A stretch of DNA of 64,000 nt. Source: JAGBWK01 sp964544595. GTDB lineage: Bacteria > Bacteroidota > Bacteroidia > Bacteroidales > Muribaculaceae. Both the position numbers and the translations under genes were made by a program. Of this stretch, positions 44,611-52,656 are shown in pieces. The stretch lies in NCBI GenBank assembly GCA_964544595.1, contig CAZJBM010000004.1:1-64000 (forward strand), written 5' to 3'. The notes below the pieces were generated by a model that saw only the letters and a list, made by a program, of their open reading frames with translations, searched no databases and was not told where the DNA came from. Numbering within the stretch: position 1 is the first letter of the stretch; every line of letters begins with the position of its first letter.

Positions 44611-45414
44611 ATGGCAAAAATCACAGTTCAGAATACTCCAATTACCGTAATCGGAGTTGACGGCGATGATTATATTTCGCTTACAGATATGGCTAAAAGC
44701 CAACTGCAAGAGCATATAATATTCCGTTGGCTCAGTCTCAAAGGAACGATTGAATACCTCGGTGAATGGGAGATGCTATATAATCCTGATTTTAATTGTA
44801 CCGAATTCGGTGCAATTAAAAATGCAGCCGGAAGCAATAATTTTGTCCTTTCCACAAAGGCATGGATCGAGCGTACAAACGCTAAAGGTATAATTGCCAA
44901 AGCAGGACGTTATGGCGGAACCTACGCACACAGGGATATTGCGTATCACTTTGGAATGTGGTTAAGCCCGAAGTTCCAACTTCTCCTTGTAAAAGAATAT
45001 CAACGGCTAAAAGCCGAGGAACAACGGTTGATTGGGTGGTCAGCGAAGCGTGAGTTGTCGAAGATCAACTACCGCATACACACCGATGCCATTAAGCAGA
45101 ACCTTATTCCGGCAGAGGTTACCAAAGCACAGGCGAGCATCATATATGCTAATGAAGCCGATGTGTTGAACGTTGCTATGTTCGGCATGACTGCGAAACA
45201 GTGGCGTGAGGCTAACCCCGACTTGAAAGGCAATATCCGCGACTATGCCTCGGTAAACGAACTTATCTGCCTCTCCAATATGGAAAGCCTCAATGCTGTA
45301 TTCATAGAGCAAGGACTACCACAATCAGAGCGGCTTATCAAGCTCAACCAAATCGCCATACATCAGATGAGCGTGTTGGTGAGTGGCGATAATGACCGTA
45401 AACTTTTGAAATGA
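44611..45414 (+). CDS. KilA-N domain DNA-binding protein
   Basis: 267 aa. The N-terminal MAKITVQNTPITVIGVDGDD is followed by YISLTDMAKSQLQEHIIFRW, then the KilA-N core with VLSTKAWIERTNAKGIIAKA and GGTYAHRDIAYHFGMWLSP (about residues 80-125). The C-terminal half is helical (EVTKAQASIIYANEADVLNV, ERLIKLNQIAIHQMSVL). KilA-N proteins occur in phages, prophages and mobile islands, where they bind DNA; one role is phage or host gene control. It lies in the mosaic island with its own promoter. The clostripain-like gene follows after 14 bases. Confidence 0.88.
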   Translation: MAKITVQNTPITVIGVDGDDYISLTDMAKSQLQEHIIFRWLSLKGTIEYLGEWEMLYNPDFNCTEFGAIKNAAGSNNFVLSTKAWIERTNAKGIIAKAGRYGGTYAHRDIAYHFGMWLSPKFQLLLVKEYQRLKAEEQRLIGWSAKRELSKINYRIHTDAIKQNLIPAEVTKAQASIIYANEADVLNVAMFGMTAKQWREANPDLKGNIRDYASVNELICLSNMESLNAVFIEQGLPQSERLIKLNQIAIHQMSVLVSGDNDRKLLK

Positions 45415-45428
45415 TTATTAGCAAAAAT

Positions 45429-46619
45429 ATGAAACGAACAATTAACATATATCTCACTTTTGCAGTTTTGATAATAGGTAGTGTCCTATCTTCATGCTCA
45501 AATGATGATGAGCCGGAAATCCCCGAAACTCAAAATACAATATTCATGTATTTGCCGTGGTCTTCAAATCTGACAAACTACTTTTATCAGAATATCCGTG
45601 ATATGGAAAGTAATATTTGTCAAATGGGAGGATTGGCAAACGATAGGGTGATTGTATTCATGTCCACAAGTTCGACTGAGGCGTCCATGTATGAAATCGA
45701 ATATAAGAATGGGATATGTACACACACTCCTATTGCAACATATAGCAATTATCCATTTACAACGGAAGAAGGTTTGACATCATTATTGCAAGCCCTAAAA
45801 GTCTGTGCTCCAGCCAAAAAGTATTCAATGATAATTGGTTGTCATGGAATGGGATGGTTACCTGTAAATGCATCAAGAGCATTATATTCTACCGAAAAAT
45901 ATCATTATGAATATGAAAATTCAGGTCTTCTTACCCGATATTTTGGTGGCACTACAAAAGATTTTCAGACTGATATTTCAACACTGTCAAATGCTATTAG
46001 CAATGCCAATCTGAAAATGGAGTACATTTTGTTTGACGATTGTTATATGTCATCCATAGAGGTTGCATACGAACTAAAGGATGTGACCGATTACCTTATT
46101 GCATCAACCTGTGAGGTCATGGCATATGGTATGCCGTATGCTACAATGGGTAAACATCTTTTGGGAATACCTAATTATAAAGCGGTGTGTGATGAGTTTT
46201 ATAAATTTTATTCCACTTACGATGCAATGCCATGTGGAACTTTGTCAGTGACCGATTGCTCAGAATTAGATGAAATAGCAGCACTTATGCGGTATATCAA
46301 TCAGACTTATGAGTTTGATGAGACAATAATTTCGTCACTTCAGCGACTTGATGGATATTCACCAACAATATTCTTTGATTACGGAGATTATGTAAATAAG
46401 ATGTTGGACTATAATAATGCAGATAAGGCATTTATAGATGAATTTAACCGCCAATTAAGCGCAACAGTCCCATATAAAACAAACACAGAGAAATACTTTA
46501 CTGCAAGTAGAGGACCCCTGCCGATATACACATATTCGGGAATAACCACATCAGATCCAAGCGTCAGTCCTAAAGCAGCCGAAAAGGTGACAACTAAATG
46601 GTATAACTCTACTCATTAA
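45429..46619 (+). CDS. clostripain-family (C11) cysteine peptidase lipoprotein
   Basis: 396 aa. The signal MKRTINIYLTFAVLIIGSVL continues to the lipobox LSSC (Cys near residue 24). The caspase-like C11 domain shows FMYLPWSSNLTNYFYQNIRD, the catalytic His in SMIIGCHGMGWLPV (near residue 140) and the catalytic Cys in ILFDDCYMSSIEVAYEL (near residue 205). YLIASTCEVMAYGMPYATMG follows. Such enzymes are secreted or anchored peptidases of gut Bacteroidales that often mature themselves by cleavage. AT-rich; 14 bases after the KilA-N gene, so possibly co-transcribed. Confidence 0.88.
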   Translation: MKRTINIYLTFAVLIIGSVLSSCSNDDEPEIPETQNTIFMYLPWSSNLTNYFYQNIRDMESNICQMGGLANDRVIVFMSTSSTEASMYEIEYKNGICTHTPIATYSNYPFTTEEGLTSLLQALKVCAPAKKYSMIIGCHGMGWLPVNASRALYSTEKYHYEYENSGLLTRYFGGTTKDFQTDISTLSNAISNANLKMEYILFDDCYMSSIEVAYELKDVTDYLIASTCEVMAYGMPYATMGKHLLGIPNYKAVCDEFYKFYSTYDAMPCGTLSVTDCSELDEIAALMRYINQTYEFDETIISSLQRLDGYSPTIFFDYGDYVNKMLDYNNADKAFIDEFNRQLSATVPYKTNTEKYFTASRGPLPIYTYSGITTSDPSVSPKAAEKVTTKWYNSTH

Positions 46620-46721
46620 TTGGAACACAATTCTGTTGTTAGCGAGTATCTTAATCATAGCGCAAAGTTATACATTTTCAGCGAGGTACGCAAGTCAGAG
46701 GAAAACTTCAAGGTCGTTCAC

Positions 46722-46790
46722 GCGGAAGATGCAGCAGTCGCGGACGCGGCGGCATTAGCCGGATGTGAGCAACTTGACGTTGCGCCGCAA
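46722..46790. repeat. 69-bp repeat (second copy 48926-48994)
   Basis: Identical at 69 of 69 bases to 48926-48994, direct orientation. Here it joins the phage-like fragment B; at the second site it joins the duplicated end of the OmpA/TPR lipoprotein gene. Confidence 0.95.
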
Positions 46791-47057
46791 GCCGGAGCCG
46801 TAGCAGACCTCAGCGTTGAAACATTGGCAGGTTGCGAGGGTTTCGTCTTTCTCTATGAGGGCGAGAATGTCGAACGGCATTTGATTGTCGCCTCCCCAGG
46901 GAATATAAGAGAGGCGGTCGTCTATGATAGTAGGCACAATATCCACGTCCTCGCGGAACACGGATTGCGAGTTGACGGTGAAGGCGGCACGAGCGTTGAA
47001 GCCGGGCAGTTGCCCCACGGAGCTGAAATTTAGGTAGTTTGAAAAAGAAAAGTCCAT
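46755..47057 (-). pseudogene. phage-like (portal-type?) gene, truncated copy B
   Basis: From ATG at 47057: MDFSFSNYLNFSSVGQLPGF, then the same RLSYIPWGGDNQMPFDIL as copy A, then ALIEKDETLATCQCFNAEV and CYGSGLR. It then passes into the 69-base repeat (RRNVKLLTSG) and stops at 46755. Only about the first 90 residues of a longer protein survive. Better preserved than copy A, with no premature stop in the shared part. Confidence 0.55.
46863..47009. repeat. 147-bp repeat, copy B
   Basis: Pairs with 43646-43792; the one difference is G against A near position 46984. Confidence 0.95.
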
Positions 47058-47112
47058 AACATTGAGGTTGGTTGCTCAAAGTTATGGACGATATGATGAG
47101 CGCGAAAAGACG

Positions 47113-47799
47113 CTAAACAAAGTGTTTTAGCAAGTAGTTCAAAAAACGCCAGCGTTTAGTGACTATGCACAATTTTTTCTTTTTGTCAATAGCCTTGACA
47201 ATTTGAGGAACGACCTTGTTTAATGGCATTACCCAAAAAAGGCCTTCTCCTTTTGCCATACGGGTATCAACAAGTCCGGGGCGAATTTCCGTTATCTTTA
47301 TCTTTGTATTTTTCGCTTTGGCTTGTAGTGATTTTGTGTAGTTTATTTGGAACGCTTTACTTGCGCTGTACGACGGAGCTATTGGTGTCGGTTGCATACC
47401 TCCGACAGATGTAATTGTAACCAAATGGCCGAAGCCTTGTCGCTCAAATAAGGAATATATCCTATCCGTGATATTCGTCCAACCTAGTACATTGGTCGCA
47501 ATAGTTGAAAGCTCCGTACCAACATTAAGTTCGGGATTGAGTTCTCCTATTCCGGCACAAATAATTACTAAATCCAAAGAGCGCAGTTCTTTTTGGATTT
47601 CAGCAAGAGTATTATTTAATGTATCTATATTTGAAATGTCTGCTTCATAAGGAAATGTCAGTGTTGGTGCTTCCGCTTTTATGCTGTTAAGCAGCTCGGC
47701 TCTGCGGCCAATAATAGCAACATTATGGTTGAGAGAGACATAATGTTGCCACAAGGCTTTCCCAATTCCTGAGGTAGCGCCTACTATAAGAATATTCAT
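47113..47799 (-). CDS. short-chain dehydrogenase/reductase
   Basis: 228 aa classical SDR, NAD(P)-dependent. MNILIVGATSGIGKALWQHY holds the TGxxxGIG-type nucleotide-binding loop, and VIICAGIGELNPEL the NAG-like motif. The catalytic Ser is in HLVTITSVGG, and Tyr-Lys in SYSASKAFQINYTKSL. KITEIRPGLVDTRMAKG follows. The substrate is unknown. Its island location and AT-rich composition contrast with the core SDR at 50.3 kb, with which it shares architecture. Confidence 0.9.
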   Translation of the reverse strand: MNILIVGATSGIGKALWQHYVSLNHNVAIIGRRAELLNSIKAEAPTLTFPYEADISNIDTLNNTLAEIQKELRSLDLVIICAGIGELNPELNVGTELSTIATNVLGWTNITDRIYSLFERQGFGHLVTITSVGGMQPTPIAPSYSASKAFQINYTKSLQAKAKNTKIKITEIRPGLVDTRMAKGEGLFWVMPLNKVVPQIVKAIDKKKKLCIVTKRWRFLNYLLKHFV

Positions 47800-47820
47800 A
47801 ATTTACGATGTTGATCTACA

Positions 47821-48828
47821 TCAATAATTGTAGAATGAATAAGTATCAAGGTAGATGTACTTTTGCTTTACCTTGCCATTCTCGCCAATCATAGTGGTTT
47901 CCTGTTTTACAACTTCATACGGCCACCCATTGGGTAGAAAGGCAATCTTAAAATAAGAGTCAACAGTACCGTCTACATTGACAGCCGTATCAAAGTGTGC
48001 GTTGAAATCATCCTTTACCTCGGAGTCGTTAAGGTTGTCCACAACACCAGCCACCATTGCCTTAATATCAGATTGTGGAATTGTACTTACAACATCAGAC
48101 AATATGCTATAACATTTGTCATCATCTATCGTTACGAAGCTGTATGTTTCGTTAGCATATTGTGTTTCGGTCGCTTCTTCCTTTTCGGTGGTTTCGCCCA
48201 AATCGTAAACACCGCCATGGCACATAAAGAGCAATTTGAGTTCTTCGATATATCCCTCAACCAAAAGGTCAGTGTCAACACCTTTTGTGTAATCGGTCAA
48301 GTCAATCCCCATATCTTTAAGTCCTTTTACCCAAGGAGCTTTTTCCATTTCCTTTACAGCCTCTTTGAATAATGATTTTGCCTGTTTTTTTATCTTGCCA
48401 AGATTGTTGATTTTTTCAATCTTGCCATATTCGTTAGTTTCAAAACTAATAGTTGTGCCAATTATCTTTTTGCCAAGTAATGTGACGATTTTGTTTTGAA
48501 AATTACCTAACTCCGAGTCTGCGAGAGAGTCGCCACGGACGTCCAAAAAGGTATAATTCATCTTATAGCCGGTGGCGGTAGAGTCAGTAACCGTTATCAT
48601 TACTTGTGTGGACACTCCGGCTGTTTTAATTGTGTCACCATTATTTAATTTCCAATCACTTTCCTGTATCCAATACACCACGGTGTCACGTTTGCAGAAC
48701 CACCCGATAACGTCTAATGTGCTATCTTGCGGTACTGTGTTTTCGTTTTGCTGTGTTGCGCCTGTGCAAGGAGTCACAGCACAAGCTAAAAGCACAGCAA
48801 ATAATATTAGCGCCAATATTTTTTTCAT
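47821..48828 (-). CDS. unknown exported protein
   Basis: 335 aa from MKKILALILFAVLLACAVTP, a signal peptide; a Cys at residue 16 could also make it a lipoprotein. The mature part starts with Thr/Gln-rich residues, then beta-strand-like segments (TVVYWIQESDWKLNNGDTIK, TQVMITVTDSTATGYKMNYT). A helical middle follows (about 140-200), then YFKIAFLPNGWPYEVVKQET near the end. I do not recognise a family. A perfect promoter lies 36 bases upstream of the start. Confidence 0.7.
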   Translation of the reverse strand: MKKILALILFAVLLACAVTPCTGATQQNENTVPQDSTLDVIGWFCKRDTVVYWIQESDWKLNNGDTIKTAGVSTQVMITVTDSTATGYKMNYTFLDVRGDSLADSELGNFQNKIVTLLGKKIIGTTISFETNEYGKIEKINNLGKIKKQAKSLFKEAVKEMEKAPWVKGLKDMGIDLTDYTKGVDTDLLVEGYIEELKLLFMCHGGVYDLGETTEKEEATETQYANETYSFVTIDDDKCYSILSDVVSTIPQSDIKAMVAGVVDNLNDSEVKDDFNAHFDTAVNVDGTVDSYFKIAFLPNGWPYEVVKQETTMIGENGKVKQKYIYLDTYSFYNY

Positions 48829-48864
48829 ACTATGATGATTGAATGGTTTGAGGATAGATATTCG

Positions 48865-48896
48865 CAAATTTACGCCATTTCAGCGGAATACGCAAA
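48865..48896 (-). promoter_or_regulatory. promoter of the unknown exported protein gene
   Basis: On the minus strand TTTG (48896-48893), 20 bases, TAAATTTG (48872-48865): exact consensus and spacing. It supports the start at 48828. Confidence 0.8.
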
Positions 48897-48925
48897 TGTT
48901 AAAGAAAAACATCGAGGCCGTTGAT

Positions 48926-48994
48926 GCGGAAGATGCAGCAGTCGCGGACGCGGCGGCATTAGCCGGATGTGAGCAACTTGACGTTGCGCCGCAA
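48926..48994. repeat. 69-bp repeat, second copy
   Basis: Exact copy of 46722-46790; its last bases merge directly into the duplicated gene end at 48989. Confidence 0.95.
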
Positions 48995-49075
48995 CCTCTA
49001 CAGCGCAGCTCAGAACGACCTCGTATTCGCCAACTTCAACCTCAACGCTATCTTCTGAACGCTATCTTCTGATAG
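48989..49075 (+). pseudogene. duplicated 3' end of the OmpA/TPR lipoprotein gene
   Basis: 48989-49058 repeats the last codons of the gene ending at 42979 with three substitutions. A 14-base tandem duplication (ACGCTATCTTCTGA) then adds a second stop. Similarity fades through the decayed terminator to about 49160. No start or upstream coding part is present. Confidence 0.85.
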
Positions 49076-49272
49076 CCCCCAACCTACAACTCCAACCTAC
49101 GCACCCGCGGCGCGCGTAGGCATCCTATCCCGCAGCGGCTAATCTCTCCTCAGCCACCGCTTAGTTTTCCCCACTCCCTCCCGACCCACGCCCCCCAATC
49201 AGCCGTTGCGTTCTGCCCGCTCGCTGCCAAAGCAATGCGTCCCTTATTATGTAATAAGGGCGGTTAAAACAG
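49076..49272. other. intergenic remnant downstream of the duplicated gene end
   Basis: Contains a decayed copy of the lipoprotein terminator (about 49130-49160) and a short palindrome (49241-49260). The words CGCTCGCTGCCAAAGCAAT are shared with 43590-43610. No gene seen. Confidence 0.5.
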
Positions 49273-49302
49273 AGCAGCCTTTCCCGCTTGGGAAAGGCTG
49301 CT
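49273..49302 (-). terminator. hairpin downstream of rpsU
   Basis: A 13-bp perfect stem (49273-49285 with 49290-49302) with a 4-base loop, flanked by a moderate T-rich run on the minus strand (CTGTTTT). Confidence 0.75.
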
Positions 49303-49352
49303 TTATATTCTTGTTAAAGTCGCGGCGAAAATCGCCGGAGTCGCAAGCTTGA

Positions 49353-49544
49353 TTACTCTTCGCCCTGACGAAGCTTCTGCACGTAGACAGCCTTCATCAT
49401 TTTCTTACGGTTGGCCACAGAGGGTTTCTCAAAAGCCTGACGGCGGCGGAGTTCCTTTACGATACCGGTTTTTTCGAATTTGCGTTTGAATTTCTTGAGG
49501 GCTTTCTCGATGTTTTCGCCTTCTTTAACTTGTACGATAATCAT
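49353..49544 (-). CDS. rpsU: 30S ribosomal protein S21
   Basis: 63 aa. MIIVQVKEGENIEKALKKFK is followed by the basic KFEKTGIVKELRRRQAFEKP and more basic residues. The family length and motif are clear. It has its own exact promoter upstream and a hairpin downstream, so it is monocistronic. In Bacteroidota S21 takes part in sequestering the anti-Shine-Dalgarno region; this is family knowledge. Confidence 0.97.
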   Translation of the reverse strand: MIIVQVKEGENIEKALKKFKRKFEKTGIVKELRRRQAFEKPSVANRKKMMKAVYVQKLRQGEE

Positions 49545-49632
49545 GTTTTAGTTATTGGTTTTTAAATTATTAATCGGATGTGATTGGAGTGCAACAGCGC
49601 GAAACGATTCATCTCCGCGCGAAATTGCGGGG

Positions 49633-49663
49633 CAAAATTAGCAATAGTTTCGCTATCTGCAAA
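49633..49663 (-). promoter_or_regulatory. promoter of rpsU
   Basis: On the minus strand TTTG (49663-49660), 19 bases, TAATTTTG (49640-49633). The leader would be about 80 bases. Confidence 0.8.
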
Positions 49664-49881
49664 ATTTTTCGGGCGAAACTTGCCGCTTTTCTTCAGGCTA
49701 AACGCCTGATTTGTTTATTTGTCGGTATATTTTGCCTTAACTTACACCTCCTTTTACTAATTAAACCATTCGCCCGCGAAGTTAACCATTTCATCCGACA
49801 TACGCAACCCCTCTCTCCGCCCTTCTCGATTCATTGATGATCCGCGGGCTTGAATAGGCGGCTAAGAGGTGGAAATGCCCG

Positions 49882-50313
49882 TTATTTTACCGGCATTTTC
49901 TCGATGCGGCGCTGATGACGTCCACCCTCGAAGTCGGTGTGGAGAAAAGCGTCGACAATCGCGAGAGCCTCCTCAGGCGAGATGAAGCGCGCGGGGAGCA
50001 CAAGCACGTTTGCGTCGTTGTGTTGGCGGGCGAGACGCGCGATCTCCACGTTCCAGCATAGAGCGGCGCGGATACCTTGATGCTTATTAAGGGTCATGCC
50101 AATGCCGTTGCCGCTGCCGCAAATACCGATGCCGGGATAACATTCGCCGCTCTCAACCGCTTCGGCGCAGGGGTGGGCGTAATCGGCGTAATCGCAACTC
50201 TCGGCGCTGTGGGTGCCGAAATCCTTATACTCGATGTCTGATGCTTCAAGATAGCCTTCAACGATGCTTTTCAGCTCGTAGCCGGCGTGGTCGCTACAAA
50301 TTGCTATTTTCAT
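49882..50313 (-). CDS. rpiB: ribose-5-phosphate isomerase B
   Basis: Interconverts ribose 5-phosphate and ribulose 5-phosphate in the pentose phosphate pathway. 143 aa. MKIAICSDHAGYELKSIVEG is followed by YADYAHPCAEAVESGECYPG (active-site Cys region), ICGSGNGIGMTLNKHQGIRA and ARQHNDANVLVLPARF. All are RpiB/LacAB hallmarks. It lies 27 bases after the SDR gene on the same strand, so probably co-transcribed. Confidence 0.96.
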   Translation of the reverse strand: MKIAICSDHAGYELKSIVEGYLEASDIEYKDFGTHSAESCDYADYAHPCAEAVESGECYPGIGICGSGNGIGMTLNKHQGIRAALCWNVEIARLARQHNDANVLVLPARFISPEEALAIVDAFLHTDFEGGRHQRRIEKMPVK

Positions 50314-50340
50314 ATTATTCTATTGATATTTAGATTGTTG

Positions 50341-51087
50341 TTATTTCTTAGAAGATGTGGTGATCGGCAATCTGACCCACAGCCACGAGGGAATCACGCG
50401 CCAAAGCCCAACCACGACATTCCATCGCCAGTCAATCACCGCCACACGCCGCCTGCGGTCGATCGCGTCGACAATTCGCCTGGCGGCATAGTCGGGTGTC
50501 ATCATCATCGGATGATGCTTCGAGGGGTCGAGCAACGCGGTGTCGGCGAAGCCGGGGCGAATATCGGTTATCGAAATAGGCAGACGCTTAATGTGGGCGA
50601 GCTGGTCGAGGGCAGTGAGATACGTCGACCCGAACCTCTTCGACGCGCTATAGGCGGGTGCTTGCCCGAGGCCTTTGGTGCCCGCGACAGAGGTGATCGC
50701 GGCGATATGGCCCCTTCGCCTCTCGCGCTCGAAATAGCGAAATGCCGCATCGGCTATGCGGGTGAACCCTAAGCAATTAGTCGCCACTATGTTTTCCTCC
50801 TTAGTCGGATCGAGCGAAGGATTCTCAAATCCTACCCCCGCCGAGAGCAAAATAGTGTCGACCCCGCCGAGACGGCCTATCAGCTCCTCAAGGCGACCGG
50901 GGGCATCGTCAGAGCAGATGTCGATTTCGGCAGTCACCACCCTGTCAGGCGACTGAGCCTTAAGGGCTTGCAGCTTGTCGGCACGACGCGCCGCCACGCC
51001 GACGCGGTATCCGCGGCCTATATAGATTCGGGCCACGGCCTCGCCCAATCCCGATGATGCGCCTATTATGATAATCGAGTCAGACAT
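50341..51087 (-). CDS. short-chain dehydrogenase/reductase
   Basis: 248 aa SDR. MSDSIIIIGASSGLGEAVAR is the nucleotide-binding loop, LSAGVGFENPSL the NAG-like motif. The catalytic Ser is in AITSVAGTKG and Tyr-Lys in AYSASKRFGSTY. DIRPGFADTALLDPSKH follows. The substrate is unknown. Organised like the AT-rich SDR at 47.1 kb but with the GC-rich core codon style. Lies between rpiB and the DUF6048 gene on the same strand, 6 bases after the latter. Confidence 0.92.
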   Translation of the reverse strand: MSDSIIIIGASSGLGEAVARIYIGRGYRVGVAARRADKLQALKAQSPDRVVTAEIDICSDDAPGRLEELIGRLGGVDTILLSAGVGFENPSLDPTKEENIVATNCLGFTRIADAAFRYFERERRRGHIAAITSVAGTKGLGQAPAYSASKRFGSTYLTALDQLAHIKRLPISITDIRPGFADTALLDPSKHHPMMMTPDYAARRIVDAIDRRRRVAVIDWRWNVVVGLWRVIPSWLWVRLPITTSSKK

Positions 51088-51093
51088 AGAGAG

Positions 51094-52059
51094 TTACGGT
51101 TGGCTGTCGGCCTCGGCTTGCGGGGCCTGTATGAGTGAATCGGCGGCAGGGGCCGTGCCTTCAGTGGTGGCCGAGGGGAGATTCACTGTCTTCTTTTTGA
51201 ATATGTTGCGCCCATTGAGCGGGAGCGTGTAGGTCAGCGAGAACGATGCGCTGAACGCGCCGTTGCGCGAGCCGTAGCCCGGTATGTACCAAGGCTGGCC
51301 ATGTGGCGACTTGCTCTCGTGGAGAATACTGTGGTAGATCAGATTCCACCCGAGCGAGAAATTCCCTACTATCTTGACTCTCACCCCGAAATGCAGCTCC
51401 AGGTAGCCCGCCGTTGAGCTGACCGAGGGGATGTTGTAGCTGATTGGCTCGTCCCAATAGCCAGGCGGCTGCGTGACGTCGCTGACCGTCCACTTGAACG
51501 GGGTGAAGCCGTAGCGCAGGCCTGCCATAACGATGTAGTCGGGATTGGAGTTGTAGAGGAAGTTATAATTGACGCCGAGCTTGAAAAAAGTCGACATCGG
51601 CGACGAGTAGGAGAAATTATTGCCGTCGGGAGTAGCCTTTGCCTGACCCAGACCAAGCTCAAACACAGGCATATAGCGGTTATGGAGATTGAGCTCGGCC
51701 GCAAAGCTCACCAACCCGTAATGTTGACCGAAAGCGCGCATCGCCGCCTGAAAGAAGTCGACCGACAGGCTCGCGGAGTGGAAGAGCGGGTAGATCATTT
51801 TGGGAATGGTGTCGGAGGCGAGGCGCGAGGAGTCGACAAACTCGCGGCCGGTGATGGTGTCGACGAGGATTATCTGCCCGCGGTCATCTTTCATTTCGAT
51901 AAGCTTGGAGCGGTCGATCGAGTCGCCTTTCTCCTTGTTCTCGTTGATGTGCTGAGTGGCGGTGGCGGGAGTGTTGACGGGGTTTACGCGCCGCTGTGCG
52001 CTGGCAGTCAGCGCGGTAGCGGCCACAATGATTGATAATATGATAACCGGTAGTTTCAT
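51094..52059 (-). CDS. DUF6048 family outer-membrane protein
   Basis: 321 aa. The signal peptide MKLPVIILSIIVAATALTAS is followed by a linker. A beta-barrel-like series follows, with SVDFFQAAMRAFGQHYGLVS, then FELGLGQAKATPDGNNFSYS and FKLGVNYNFLYNSNPDYIVM. The tail is Pro/Ala-rich. The family is Bacteroidota-specific with unknown function and is usually paired with DUF6452, as here. Its start overlaps the DUF6452 stop as ATGA. Confidence 0.82.
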   Translation of the reverse strand: MKLPVIILSIIVAATALTASAQRRVNPVNTPATATQHINENKEKGDSIDRSKLIEMKDDRGQIILVDTITGREFVDSSRLASDTIPKMIYPLFHSASLSVDFFQAAMRAFGQHYGLVSFAAELNLHNRYMPVFELGLGQAKATPDGNNFSYSSPMSTFFKLGVNYNFLYNSNPDYIVMAGLRYGFTPFKWTVSDVTQPPGYWDEPISYNIPSVSSTAGYLELHFGVRVKIVGNFSLGWNLIYHSILHESKSPHGQPWYIPGYGSRNGAFSASFSLTYTLPLNGRNIFKKKTVNLPSATTEGTAPAADSLIQAPQAEADSQP

Positions 52060-52586
52060 TCGGCAGAGGTGGATGTGCGGAAAAACAGCTTCAGATTCTC
52101 GATGTCGGCGTTGGTGATGATTGAGTCGGAGGGTATAACAGCCACTGAATCAATCAGATGCGAGGTATGGTTGACTGAGCGTATGCGATAGCGAAGCATA
52201 GCGCCGCACTCCTCCGACGCGAAATACTGAATTGGATCGTAGGTGAAGCGCAGGGTGTCGACGAGCTCGGGGTAGTCGAGTGCTTTCTGCTTGTAAGCCA
52301 GGAAGAAAGAGGCTTCGGAGGCAGTCTGCCTGAAAGGGAGGTAGACCGAAGAGGCTGTGGCGCAGTCGATTAGGAGGGAGTCGCGGGGAGCGTCGACGCC
52401 GCCTATGGTTATCGAGTCGATACTAATTGCCTGAAGGGTAGTATAATCGTAGAAGCCGGCCTGGGGAAGGCTTGAGCGATTTTCGGTGCAACCGGTGGTG
52501 TTGCACGAGGTCAAAAACGCGCAAACAAGGAGTAAAAAAAGCGCGTTTTCAAAAAACTTAAAAACCAATTTTCCTAAATATTGCAT
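52056..52586 (-). CDS. DUF6452 family lipoprotein
   Basis: 176 aa. A hydrophobic N-terminus (FFENALFLLLVCAFLTSC) ends in a lipobox-like Cys. It is followed by AGFYDYTTLQAISIDSITIG and RFTYDPIQYFASEECGAMLR, the DUF6452 pattern. Translationally coupled to the DUF6048 gene by a 4-base overlap, so the pair probably works together in the outer membrane. Confidence 0.8.
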   Translation of the reverse strand: MQYLGKLVFKFFENALFLLLVCAFLTSCNTTGCTENRSSLPQAGFYDYTTLQAISIDSITIGGVDAPRDSLLIDCATASSVYLPFRQTASEASFFLAYKQKALDYPELVDTLRFTYDPIQYFASEECGAMLRYRIRSVNHTSHLIDSVAVIPSDSIITNADIENLKLFFRTSTSAE

Positions 52587-52656
52587 CTGTTTTGTATTAA
52601 ATACAAAATGTCGACATTTTTGAGGGTGTTTTGCAGCTTAAACGCGCAAAAACGCG

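Noticed and set aside
48989..49160. tRNA-type attachment site at the right edge of the island
   Set aside because: No tRNA gene was found here; the repeated sequence is the end of a protein gene.
49241..49260. 20-base palindrome CCCTTATTATGTAATAAGGG
   Set aside because: A short AT-rich palindrome in a decayed region; no operator, terminator or partner could be tied to it.
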